This document shows positions 8,101-16,404 of a DNA stretch of 64,000 nt, piece after piece. A program made the translations under genes and the position numbers. Each line of letters starts with the position of its first letter. The stretch's first letter is position 1. Origin of the DNA: CATQHD01 sp965243165 (GTDB lineage Bacteria; Actinomycetota; Acidimicrobiia; Spongiisociales; Spongiisociaceae). Location: NCBI GenBank assembly GCA_965243165.1, contig OZ251535.1, positions 2,976,001 to 3,040,000 of the forward strand. Direction: 5' to 3'. The notes beneath the pieces are model-generated. The model searched no databases, was not told the DNA's origin, and saw only the letters and a list, made by a program, of their open reading frames with translations.

Positions 8101-8842
8101 CGGTGATACGATCGTGGTGGGGTCCCCCTTCTCCGCCTATCTGCCCAACTCCGCGAGCGGCACCGTAACAGTGTTCACCAAACCCAGCGGCGGCTGGACC
8201 GACGACGTCGACGACAATGACGCGGGCGGGATAAGGCTCAGCCGGCCCGAATCCGACGAGGAGGCCCCGCCAAATACTTGGGGGCGCGGCGTCGCGGTCA
8301 ACGGTGACACTGTCGCGGTGGGGGACGCGGCCTTATCCAACGTCTTGGATGCTGCGGAGCAACCGCACAAGGGCCGAATTGCCGTCTTTACCAAGCCCGA
8401 CGGGGGCTGGGCGGCCACCAACGAGCCCGATGCGCTGCTTACTCTTCCGGCCGGAAACCCGGGTCACGGCTCGTTCGGCGGCTTCGTGGATTTCAGCCCT
8501 GACGGCAGCGAGATCGTGACGGGGAACCACTACAACCAGCCGGGCGACTGGCTGGGCGCGGTGTACGTGTTCACCAAGCCGGAGTCCGGCGGATGGACCG
8601 CCTCTTCCGCCTCGGAGCAGTACGTGGGCCCGGTCAGGAACGGGAAATTTGGCTGGGCGCCGGCTGTGGACAAAACCACCGGCGCGATCCTGGCCTCTCT
8701 CCGCCAAGACAAGACCGGCGACACCACCAACGCAGTCGGCACCGGGGAGTGCAAGTCAACGACCATAGGCGAGGGCGCCGCGGCGGTCGATATCCAGGAA
8801 CACTGCCTGCGCTACATGCCGGTCTACATCATCAACCGGTAG
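5120..8842 (+). CDS. S-layer-homology surface protein with Ig-like and FG-GAP-type repeats
   Basis: About 1240 aa, exported. I choose TTG 5120 because AAGGAGG sits at 5108-5114, five bases upstream. The product then opens with a signal peptide (MRSLSLGGVRRRSWL, then a hydrophobic stretch ending PVGAVS). Three SLH-type segments follow (TYDPGAPVLRWQMALFLSRA; VTRANMAEML; FSPGGLVTRAQMAVFITRML), which anchor proteins to cell-wall polymers. Next come Ig-like/Big-type regions, then a C-terminal half with six or so FG-GAP/beta-propeller-like repeats (FGASVAADGGVIVVGAP, FGSLVDISGDTIVAASP, IDIDGDTIVVGSP). Codon use changes abruptly near base 6855: the 5' part avoids C (Leu almost always TTG, Asp GAT), while the 3' part looks like the rest of the genome. 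The role is presumably adhesion or envelope coat. Confidence 0.85.
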   Translation: MRSLSLGGVRRRSWLAVAAVLGLVGSLLAVGVVRPVGAVSGEADREALFSACVGPALESRGLVDVVGSFAEDAVNCLGHFGVTQGRTETTYDPGAPVLRWQMALFLSRAAVPAGVSLPADTSDVELTDLGDASEDTRTAVLQMAKLGIMPGFGGLFYPGRNVTRANMAEMLDSFLERAQVGTGAFGGEVFELGDVSPDDEVFGDIDQVTRGEYSAIRRMFEVGVARGTSDDAFSPGGLVTRAQMAVFITRMLAHTAARPVGLTLQVSRDAVTTGESVDAAVSVRGSDLMALPDEKIDVFSSTDAGNAFGEDGRCVSDSVKAETHSSACEIVFSDESTDPSGDWSGTVNLEDDSATIWAWSGDVGDVFDADDVSASSVEVAVSKPGVKLMVSDDLPANASAAKFGASVKFTIQVVDEDGEPVALEGVKFSGSVSEIVDSGAEGVAPTASSTGTSYTTDEAGMVELTFRQNDPRSGTRGDAAWLDLDLWAGRHADFTAAFEIDDKTTLEMVGVEDGRTAEQRAAFAPAPRGDAAVVWEDTVAKASVLKLTQAVEFHEASESGQGASNTVTATLTDQYGDGVSRQVVEFASDDAAGIGAKPSSGNDPVPLYYYNAARLRRTAAPTIAADVDPTRGLKGSASTARTKTTNRLGVATLTYNRDSSDAGIETITARVKAELSVPLAQARDPLGSDDAMRHEDKWDARSGDIVAERIYHYWAEEPEKDGSARGRLMVNDAENNRLILVGDNKVSMVEYDSNDQFDATDGPALLADFEKDLKDKAEHISVSSYQTDSKKVSRITAEPEWDRLFPFSADEETADNLLQRFGASVAADGGVIVVGAPRYQYEAGSSNQQVGRVYVYEGAADDDPAILEMPEADRAETAHFGSLVDISGDTIVAASPELLNNQGTVYVYVKPSGGWADTSTPTAALSSPHFSLNNQFGRQAAIDKDTIAVSSVGGIAVFTTDDDWATNTASALQHDLGAGNTVATGQNSRTIDIDGDTIVVGSPFSAYLPNSASGTVTVFTKPSGGWTDDVDDNDAGGIRLSRPESDEEAPPNTWGRGVAVNGDTVAVGDAALSNVLDAAEQPHKGRIAVFTKPDGGWAATNEPDALLTLPAGNPGHGSFGGFVDFSPDGSEIVTGNHYNQPGDWLGAVYVFTKPESGGWTASSASEQYVGPVRNGKFGWAPAVDKTTGAILASLRQDKTGDTTNAVGTGECKSTTIGEGAAAVDIQEHCLRYMPVYIINR

Positions 8843-8875
8843 TTCTTCTACCGCAACCCAACCACACCCGGAGCC

Positions 8876-8905
8876 GGGGTCTCCACTTTCGGTGGGGACC
8901 CCTTT
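8876..8905 (+). terminator. Hairpin terminator after surface-protein gene
   Basis: GGGGTCTCCAC (8876-8886) pairs with GTGGGGACCCC (8892-8902), one mismatch or wobble in 11, with a 5-base loop and a short T tail. It sits 34 bases after the stop codon. Confidence 0.65.
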
Positions 8906-9016
8906 CCCTGCAATCGGCGTCAGCCCGGCGTTATGGATTCATCGCGGGACGGGCTCGGCGGTCTGACAGCAAAAACAGATGGACAGGAGCGTCGAATCAC
9001 TCCTCGATCACTCCGT

Positions 9017-9358
9017 CTGATCGATCAGGAAGGAGTCTCGTCAGCCGGCGGAGAGGGCGGCTTGGTCGGCCAACAGGGTGACGGTGTTGTCGATTATCTG
9101 GAGGAAGCCGCCTTCCACTCTTACCTGCACCCGGTCGTTTCCCGTCTGGATATCTACTTCGCCGGGGGCCAGGGCGGCCATCAAGGGTTCGTGGCGGGCG
9201 AGGATGCCGATCTCGCCGTCGACCGTCCTAGCGACCACGAACTCCGCCTCGCCGGACCACAGCACCTCCTCGGGCGACACCACGTCGACCCGCATCGAAG
9301 CGGAGGCGGCAACCATCAGGAGGCCGCCCCCTCTATCTCGCGGGCCTTGCGCACGGCG
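9017..9358. repeat. Right direct repeat (intact atpC end)
   Basis: Partner of 4544-4877. This copy is continuous with the full atpD gene and holds the intact atpC. Recombination between the two copies would delete the intervening surface-protein gene and leave one atpC. Confidence 0.85.
9041..9316 (-). CDS. atpC: F1Fo ATP synthase subunit epsilon
   Basis: 91 aa, starting MVAASASMRVDVVSPEEVLW. This is the beta-sandwich domain of epsilon (WSGEAEFVVARTVDGEIG, GILARHEPLMAALAPGEV). It is shorter than the ~130 aa E. coli protein because the C-terminal helical hairpin is missing, as in several actinobacteria. Epsilon couples the rotor to F1 and modulates ATP hydrolysis; without the hairpin, classical epsilon inhibition would not be possible. 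The ATG overlaps the atpD stop by one base (TGATG). It is the last gene of the atp operon. A frameshifted duplicate lies at 4552-4835. Confidence 0.93.
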   Translation of the reverse strand: MVAASASMRVDVVSPEEVLWSGEAEFVVARTVDGEIGILARHEPLMAALAPGEVDIQTGNDRVQVRVEGGFLQIIDNTVTLLADQAALSAG

Positions 9359-10740
9359 TCCTCGGCTCCGCCCACCATGTAGAAGGCCTGCTCCGGCAGG
9401 TGGTCCAGCTCGCCGTCGAGCACCATCTTGAAGGAGGAGATGGTCTCGTCCCGCGAGGTGTAGACGCCGGGCTGGCCGGTGAACTGCTCGGCCACGAACA
9501 TCGGCTGGGACAGGAAGCGCTGGATCCGGCGGGCCCGGGCCACGATCAGCTTGTCCTCCTCCGACAGCTCGTCCACCCCCAGGATGGCGATGATGTCCTG
9601 CAGGTCCTTGTACCGCTGCAGCACCCGCTGCACGTCGGTGGCCGCCTCGTAGTGGCTCTGCCCCACGATCTGGGGGTCGAGCGCCCGGCTGGTGGAGTCG
9701 AGAGGATCGACCGCCGGGTAGATGCCCAGGGCGGTGAGCGGGCGGCTCAACACCGTGGTGGCGTCCAGATGGGCGAAGGCGGTGTGGGGCGCCGGGTCGG
9801 TGATGTCGTCGGCGGGGACGTAGATCGCCTGCATGGAGGTGATGGAGCGGCCCTTGAGCGAGGTGATCCTCTCTTGGAGCACCCCCATCTCCCCGGCCAG
9901 GGTGGGCTGGTACCCCACCGCCGAGGGCATCCGGCCCAGCAGCGTCGAAACTTCCGAACCGGCCTGGGTGAAGCGGAAGATGTTGTCGATGAACAACAGC
10001 ACGTCTTGGCGCTGCACGTCCCGGAAGTACTCGGCCATGGTCAGGGCCGAGAGGGCCACCCGCAGGCGCACCCCGGGCGGCTCGTCCATCTGCCCGAACA
10101 CCAAGGCCGCCTGGTCGATCACCCCCGTCTCGGACATCTCGAGGAAGAGGTCATTGCCCTCCCGGGTGCGCTCCCCGACCCCGGCGAACACCGACACCCC
10201 GTCGTGCTGGGTGGCCACCCGGTTGATCATCTCCTGGATGAGCACCGTCTTGCCGACCCCGGCGCCCCCGAACAGGCCGATCTTGCCGCCCCGCAGGTAG
10301 GGGCAGATCAGGTCCAGCACCTTGATGCCGGTCTCGAAGATCTCCTTGGTGGGCTCCACGTCCTCGAAGGGAGGGGCCGCCCGGTGGATCGGCCAGCGCT
10401 CCCCCGTGAAATCCTTGTCCGGCGAGTCGAGCGAAGCCCCCCACATGTTGAAGATGTGACCGAGGGTCTGGCCGCCCACCGGGACGGAGATGGGCGCTCC
10501 GGTGTTCTTGACCGGCGCCCCCCGCACCAGCCCGTCGGTGGGGGCCATGGCCACCGCCCTCACCCGGCTGCGGCCCAAGTGCTGGGCCACCTCGGCTATC
10601 ACCGTCTTGTGGTCGCCTTCCACGTCGAATTCGATCTCCAGCGCATGCAGCACCTCCGGCAGGCCGTCCCGCGGGAACTCCACGTCCACGACCGGACCGG
10701 CTACCTTGCTGATGCGCCCTACGCTGACGGCTTCTGCCAT
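9316..10740 (-). CDS. atpD: F1Fo ATP synthase subunit beta
   Basis: 474 aa, the usual size. This is the catalytic F1 subunit, with Walker A GGAGVGKTVLIQEMINR, the GERTREGNDLF segment with the catalytic Glu, and the conserved LLFIDNIFRFTQAGSEVS and ALTMAEYFRD stretches. It binds ADP and phosphate at the alpha-beta interface and makes ATP as the gamma shaft turns. It is 13 bases downstream of atpG and overlaps atpC by one base. The last ~15 codons (EDAVRKAREIEGAAS) are also present in the left direct repeat. Nothing looks abnormal in the catalytic residues. Confidence 0.97.
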   Translation of the reverse strand: MAEAVSVGRISKVAGPVVDVEFPRDGLPEVLHALEIEFDVEGDHKTVIAEVAQHLGRSRVRAVAMAPTDGLVRGAPVKNTGAPISVPVGGQTLGHIFNMWGASLDSPDKDFTGERWPIHRAAPPFEDVEPTKEIFETGIKVLDLICPYLRGGKIGLFGGAGVGKTVLIQEMINRVATQHDGVSVFAGVGERTREGNDLFLEMSETGVIDQAALVFGQMDEPPGVRLRVALSALTMAEYFRDVQRQDVLLFIDNIFRFTQAGSEVSTLLGRMPSAVGYQPTLAGEMGVLQERITSLKGRSITSMQAIYVPADDITDPAPHTAFAHLDATTVLSRPLTALGIYPAVDPLDSTSRALDPQIVGQSHYEAATDVQRVLQRYKDLQDIIAILGVDELSEEDKLIVARARRIQRFLSQPMFVAEQFTGQPGVYTSRDETISSFKMVLDGELDHLPEQAFYMVGGAEDAVRKAREIEGAAS

Positions 10741-10753
10741 ATTCGCTCCCGTT

Positions 10754-11665
10754 TCATCCTGCGGCGGACAGCGCCTGCGCCCCGCCCACTATCTCGGCTA
10801 TCTCGGTGGTTATCTCGGCCTGGCGCGCCTGGTTGGCGGTGCGGCCCAGCACCTTGATCAGTTCTTCTGCGTTCTCGGTGGCCGACTTCATGGCCCTCTG
10901 CCGGCTGGCGTGCTCGGAGGCCGAACTCTCCAGCAGCTGGCCGTAGATGGCCGACTCCACGTACCGGGGCAGCAGCCGCCCCAGGATCACGGCGGGGTCC
11001 GGCTCGTACTCGTAGGAAACCGCCGCCCCTCCGCCGCCCGGCCGGCCGCCCTCATCGCCGTTACCCCCGGCGCCCTCGGGCGGGCTGACCGGCAGCAGCT
11101 CGATGCGCTCCGGGTGGTAGGAAAGGGCGGACCTGTAGACGGTGTAGAACACCTCCACCGCGTCCACCTCCCCCGCTTCGTAGTCCTCCATCAGCGCCTC
11201 CCCCACCGCTTTGGCGTCCGCATAGGCGGGCTGGTCGGTCACCCCCAGGAAGCTGCGGGCTATGTCGTAGCCCCGGAACGAGAAGAAGGTCTGGGCCTTC
11301 TTGCCCACCGCATACAGGCGCAGCGGCGCGCCCCGGCCGCGCAGTTCGGAAGTGCGCCGCTCCGCCATCCGCAGCACCGACGAGTTGTAGGCGCCCGCCA
11401 ACCCCCGGTCGGAGGTGATCACCAGCACCCCCAGGGAGCGCACCTCCCGCCGCTCCAAGAGCGGATGGCTCACGTCCCCCGACGCCCGCCCGACGTTTTG
11501 GATGACCTCGATCATCTTCTCGGCGTAGGGGCGGGAAGCCCGCACCCGCTCCCTGGCCTTGACGATGCGGGAGGCGGCGATCAGCTCCATCGCCCGGGTG
11601 ATCTTCTTGGTGGACTCGACGCTTTTGATCCGCCGGCGGATCGCTCGCAGTTCGGCGCTGGCCAT
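10754..11665 (-). CDS. atpG: F1Fo ATP synthase subunit gamma
   Basis: 303 aa. N-terminal helix MASAELRAIRRRIKSVESTK with the ITRAMELIAASRI segment, and a C-terminal helix with NAEELIKVLGRTANQARQAE; these two form the coiled-coil central shaft. The middle carries the expected ITSDRGLAGAYNS. A Gly/Pro-rich insertion (PPEGAGGNGDEGG region) in the central domain makes it slightly longer than E. coli gamma, as is common in actinobacteria. It lies 9 bases after atpA. Confidence 0.96.
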   Translation of the reverse strand: MASAELRAIRRRIKSVESTKKITRAMELIAASRIVKARERVRASRPYAEKMIEVIQNVGRASGDVSHPLLERREVRSLGVLVITSDRGLAGAYNSSVLRMAERRTSELRGRGAPLRLYAVGKKAQTFFSFRGYDIARSFLGVTDQPAYADAKAVGEALMEDYEAGEVDAVEVFYTVYRSALSYHPERIELLPVSPPEGAGGNGDEGGRPGGGGAAVSYEYEPDPAVILGRLLPRYVESAIYGQLLESSASEHASRQRAMKSATENAEELIKVLGRTANQARQAEITTEIAEIVGGAQALSAAG

Positions 11666-11674
11666 GGCGGGGCG

Positions 11675-13222
<1,548 letters not shown>

Positions 13223-13268
13223 TCCTCTCTCGGTGTTCGCGGAAGGGCGGCGGCGGGCCGGGCGGGGG

Positions 13269-13802
13269 TCATCCGGCCACCGCCTCGCGCAGCCGCTCGA
13301 GCCGTTTCTTCACGGATCCGTCGATCACGGTGTCGCCCACCCGCGCCACCAGACCGCCCAGGATCGATTCGTCTATCACCACCCTCACCTCCACCTGGTT
13401 GCCCACCCGGGCGGCCAGGGCTTCGGCCAGCCGGCCGACCGCCTCCTGTTCCAGCGGGACGGCGCTGCGCACTTCGGCCACCACCCGATCCTGGGCGGCC
13501 GCCGACCGGTAGGTGAACTCGTCGGCGATGGCCTCCAGGTCGGAGGCCAGCCCCAGTCCGACCGCGAAGCTCACGAAGGCGGTGGTCAGCCGGTGGGCGG
13601 AGGCGCCCAGCAGGTCGTCGATCACCCCCTGTTTGCGCTCCATGGGCAGCTGGATGTCGCCCAGCGCCTCTTTCAGCTCGTCGGAGCCTTCCAACGCCCG
13701 GGCCACCAGGAACAGCTCTCGCTCGACCCGTTCCAACGCGCCTTCGCCCCGCGCCATCTCGAAGACGGCGGCGGCGTAACCCTCGACCCGTTCGCCGGCC
13801 AT
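13269..13802 (-). CDS. atpH: F1Fo ATP synthase subunit delta
   Basis: 177 aa. The N-terminal helical domain (AGERVEGYAAAVFEMARGEGALERVERELFL) fits the OSCP/delta family, as does the C-terminal signature VDESILGGLVARVGDTVIDGSV (present as shorter overlapping pieces ILGGLVARVGD and TVIDGSVKKRLERL). It links the alpha crown to the b-subunit stalk. Its ATG directly abuts the atpF stop codon (TAG then ATG). Delta is always the most variable F1 subunit, and the usual length supports the assignment. Confidence 0.93.
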   Translation of the reverse strand: MAGERVEGYAAAVFEMARGEGALERVERELFLVARALEGSDELKEALGDIQLPMERKQGVIDDLLGASAHRLTTAFVSFAVGLGLASDLEAIADEFTYRSAAAQDRVVAEVRSAVPLEQEAVGRLAEALAARVGNQVEVRVVIDESILGGLVARVGDTVIDGSVKKRLERLREAVAG

Positions 13803-14390
13803 CTACCTGCCCGACTCCAGCTCTTCCAGGTAGTTCTCTATCAGCCCCAGCTGGGCTTCCCGGTCGAGAGCCCGGCCGACCACCTTCTCGGCCAGGTCGA
13901 TCGAGAGGTTGGCCACCTCCTGGCGGGCGGCTTCCATCGCCCGGCCCGACTCGGCGGCGGCCTCTTCCCTGGCCCGGCTCACGATGTCCTCGGCTTCCTG
14001 CTGGGCGCGGTTCACGGTCTCCGTCCGCACCGCCTCGGCCGCCTGCCGCGCTTCTTCGACGATCTGGGCGGCTTCTTCCTTGGCGCCGGCCAGCTGCTCC
14101 CGGTACCGGGCGGCGGTCTGCTCGGCGTCTTGGCGGGCCTGCTCGGCCGCCTCCAGCCGGGACCGCTCCGCCTCCTGCCGCCGGGCCAAGGCCGCGCTAA
14201 TGGCCGGCGCCGCCCAGCGCCATATGAAGAAGAAGACGACGGCGAAGGCGACTATGCCCGCGACCAGCTCGGAGGTCTCCGGCAGCAGCAACCCGAGGCC
14301 GCCGCTGCTGCTGCTCTCGGCTTCCTCCCCGGCCGCCAGGATCAGGGGGGCCGCCGCCGGCGCGTACCGCATGTCGGGGGTCTTCATCAT
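13803..14390 (-). CDS. atpF: F1Fo ATP synthase subunit b
   Basis: 195 aa. A short periplasmic N-terminus is followed by one transmembrane helix (LVAGIVAFAVVFFFIWRW, near residues 42-60) and a long, highly charged alpha-helix (ARRQEAERSRLEAAEQARQD onwards) that forms the dimeric peripheral stalk. The ATG at 14390 overlaps the atpE stop as ATGA. An alternative ATG at 14387 is in the same frame, one codon later. The length is slightly above the 156 aa of E. coli because of the N-terminal extension. Confidence 0.94.
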   Translation of the reverse strand: MMKTPDMRYAPAAAPLILAAGEEAESSSSGGLGLLLPETSELVAGIVAFAVVFFFIWRWAAPAISAALARRQEAERSRLEAAEQARQDAEQTAARYREQLAGAKEEAAQIVEEARQAAEAVRTETVNRAQQEAEDIVSRAREEAAAESGRAMEAARQEVANLSIDLAEKVVGRALDREAQLGLIENYLEELESGR

Positions 14391-14656
14391 CCGATGAAGA
14401 ACAGTACGAAGCCGATCAGGGCGAGCGCCTCGGTGAAGGCGATGCCCAGGAACATGGTCGTCCGGACCGTCCCCTCCATCTCCGGCTGGCGCACCATGGC
14501 GGTGATGGCGTTGCCCACCACGATGCCGATGCCGATGCCCGGGCCTATGGCCGCCAAGCCGTAGCCGACCAGGTTGAGGCTCCCGCTGATCTCGCCGCTG
14601 AGCCCTCCCTGGGCAAGCGAGAGGGTGCTCAGCGCTGCCGCAAGAACTGCGTCCAT
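14387..14656 (-). CDS. atpE: F1Fo ATP synthase subunit c
   Basis: 89 aa with two membrane helices. Helix 1 contains the Gly-rich packing motif GLAAIGPGIGIGIVVG. The polar loop is MVRQPEMEG. Helix 2 carries the ion-binding carboxylate in FLGIAFTEALALIGFVLFF. The residues around the Glu lack the Gln/Ser pattern of sodium-binding rings, so proton use is inferred. The N-terminal ~30 residues (LAAALSTLSLAQGG) may be a leader. It is located between atpB and atpF, as expected. Confidence 0.95.
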   Translation of the reverse strand: MDAVLAAALSTLSLAQGGLSGEISGSLNLVGYGLAAIGPGIGIGIVVGNAITAMVRQPEMEGTVRTTMFLGIAFTEALALIGFVLFFIG

Positions 14657-14716
14657 GTGCTCTCCCTTTCTGGTTGTATCTCGAAAGTCATCGTTTTCCT
14701 GACTTCTCCCGGCGCC

Positions 14717-15541
14717 CTAGTGGGCGGGTTCCAGCGATGTCTGTATGTACACCGCCGACAGCAGGGTGAAGATGTAGGCTTGGAGAACCGCCACCACCAC
14801 CTCGAACACGAAGATCGCCAACCCGAAGGCGAACCACACCAACCCGATCCCGGCCTTCAGACCGATGTCGCCCACCCCGATCACGAAGAAGTAGCCGGAG
14901 GTGAGCAGCAGGGTGAGCATCAGGTGCCCCGCCACCATGTTGGCGAAGAGCCGCACCGCCAGCGTGATGGGGCGGAGGATGAAGATCGACACCAGCTCGA
15001 TGATCCCCACCAGCCACCGCAGGGCTATCGGAACCGACCTGGGCCAGATGGTGTCGACGAAGTAGTGCTTGAAGCCGTGCTTGGCGAACCCCACGAACAC
15101 GAAGATCACCCAGGTGACCACGGCCATGAAGGCGGGGAGGGCCATCCGGGAGGTGACCGGGAAGTTCACGAAGGGGGTGACCTCGAACAGGTTGCCCACC
15201 AGGATGAAGAAGAAGAGGGACAGCAGGTAGGGCAGGTACTTGGCGCCTTCGGGGCCGATCACCCCCTTGGCGATGTCGTCCCGCACGAAGCCGACCATGC
15301 TCTCCACCGCCGCCTCGAACTTGGACGGCGCCAGCTGCCGGCGGCGCAGGCCGAAATACAGCACCGCCAGCACGATCAGCATGGCGGCGAAGATCAGGAA
15401 GACGGTCCGGGTGAAGTTGAACCCGCCGATGGAGAACAGCGGGTCGGTGAACTCGAACAGCTCGTTCACGTCGGTCGGGGCGCAGATGACCTGCCCCTGC
15501 ACGTCGCAGCTCGACGCAGCCAGAATCAACGCATCAAGCAC
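14717..15541 (-). CDS. atpB: F1Fo ATP synthase subunit a
   Basis: 274 aa, five to six membrane helices. The essential stator arginine is visible in the fourth helix region (LRPITLAVRLFANMVAGH), followed by the GHLMLTLLL stretch and the C-terminal FVFEVVVAVLQAYIFTLLSA. The start is GTG 15541, overlapping the end of the AtpI-like gene by 8 bases. Subunit a provides the two proton half-channels next to the c-ring. Confidence 0.95.
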   Translation of the reverse strand: MLDALILAASSCDVQGQVICAPTDVNELFEFTDPLFSIGGFNFTRTVFLIFAAMLIVLAVLYFGLRRRQLAPSKFEAAVESMVGFVRDDIAKGVIGPEGAKYLPYLLSLFFFILVGNLFEVTPFVNFPVTSRMALPAFMAVVTWVIFVFVGFAKHGFKHYFVDTIWPRSVPIALRWLVGIIELVSIFILRPITLAVRLFANMVAGHLMLTLLLTSGYFFVIGVGDIGLKAGIGLVWFAFGLAIFVFEVVVAVLQAYIFTLLSAVYIQTSLEPAH

Positions 15542-16010
15542 GCGGACGCCCGCTCCTTCTCCTGTTGTTCTTTTTCTTGGCTTTGCCCATGGCGGCGGCC
15601 TCCCAGACCAGCAGGCTCACGTAGGTGGAGATCACCGCCAACCCGAGGGCCATCCTATCCACCTCGAACAAGGCGGCGGCCGCCAGCATGGCCCCCGCGG
15701 CCAAGCCGAGCCGAAGGATGAACCCCAAGAGGGCGCCTGCATGATAGGCGCCCAGCGACACCCTGGCCAACCTCGACAGCATCGCCCCGGCCAACAGGTA
15801 GTAACCGACGACTATGACCACACCCAAGGCGGCCGCGGCCAAGCCCCCCCAACCTCTCCACAGGCCGAACACCGCCAGCGCGACCGGCCCCGCCGCCGCC
15901 GCCCGGCGGACGATGGAGCGGGCCGCGGCCAGCTCCACCGGCGGGCGGCCGGCTATGTGGCGCTCCACCTCGGAGCGGTCGAGGCCCTTGCGGACGCCGG
16001 CGTCAGCCAC
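15534..16010 (-). CDS. AtpI-like small membrane protein
   Basis: 158 aa with about four hydrophobic helices (GPVALAVFGLWRGWGGL; ALGVVIVVGYYLLAGAML; ALLGFILRLGLAAGAMLAAA; LALAVISTYVSLLVWEAA read as ALGLAVISTYVSLLVWEAA) and a very basic C-tail (KAKKKNNRRRSGRPRA). Its position directly ahead of atpB matches the AtpI family, which helps assemble the c-ring. Sequence similarity in this family is weak, so the call rests mainly on topology and place. It overlaps both neighbours by 8 bases. Confidence 0.7.
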   Translation of the reverse strand: MADAGVRKGLDRSEVERHIAGRPPVELAAARSIVRRAAAAGPVALAVFGLWRGWGGLAAAALGVVIVVGYYLLAGAMLSRLARVSLGAYHAGALLGFILRLGLAAGAMLAAAALFEVDRMALGLAVISTYVSLLVWEAAAMGKAKKKNNRRRSGRPRA

Positions 16011-16320
16011 GGACCGGCTGCTTTCCGGTCGGCTGCCTGACCAGCTGCCACATACGGATGAAACCGCTCACCGACCCGGCCGCGATCCCGGCCGTCACCA
16101 GCCAGGGGTCGGTGTCCAGCCAGCGGTCGCCCAGCCAGCCCAGCAGCGCCCCGGCCATGATCGACCCGAAGAAGGAACCGCCCGCCACCCAGCCGTCAGA
16201 CACGGCCGACGCCGCCCCGCGGTGCGCCGTCCGGACGGCGCTGCGGAGGGGGCCGTCCGCGGCGGCTTCGGGTGCTTGCTCGGACGGGGAGGGGGCCGGC
16301 GGACCGGCGGGGTCGGGCAT
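16003..16320 (-). CDS. AtpZ/AtpQ-like ATP synthase accessory protein
   Basis: 105 aa. A Pro/Ala-rich N-terminus is followed by two helices with the family pattern GGSFFGSIMAGALLGWLGDR and a second helix TAGIAAGSVSGFIRMWQLV. Members sit at the head of atp operons and are linked to Mg/Ca movement or enzyme assembly. I take ATG 16320 because an AGGA element lies ten bases upstream. The in-frame ATG at 16350 would fall inside the candidate Rex operator at 16341-16356. It is the first gene of the operon. Confidence 0.75.
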   Translation of the reverse strand: MPDPAGPPAPSPSEQAPEAAADGPLRSAVRTAHRGAASAVSDGWVAGGSFFGSIMAGALLGWLGDRWLDTDPWLVTAGIAAGSVSGFIRMWQLVRQPTGKQPVRG

Positions 16321-16340
16321 CGGGCGAAATCCTAGAAGAT

Positions 16341-16356
16341 CGTGAATCATTTCACA
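16341..16356 (-). promoter_or_regulatory. Candidate Rex operator at head of atp operon
   Basis: CGTGAATCATTTCACA differs from the streptomycete Rex operator pattern (TGTGAAC, three bases, TTCACA) at only two positions. It lies 21 bases before the first gene of the ATP synthase operon. A rex gene is present at 27516-28172. Rex is known to control atp genes in Streptomyces; control here is inferred. Confidence 0.6.
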
Positions 16357-16404
16357 AACTGCCGCCCCTCGTTCCGCAGGCCCGCCGGGGGCGCGCCGCC
16401 GGCT

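Noticed and set aside
9400..10857. Long plus-strand ORFs across the atp operon and other GC-rich genes
   Set aside because: Shadow frames typical of high-GC DNA; the minus strand encodes well-conserved subunits.
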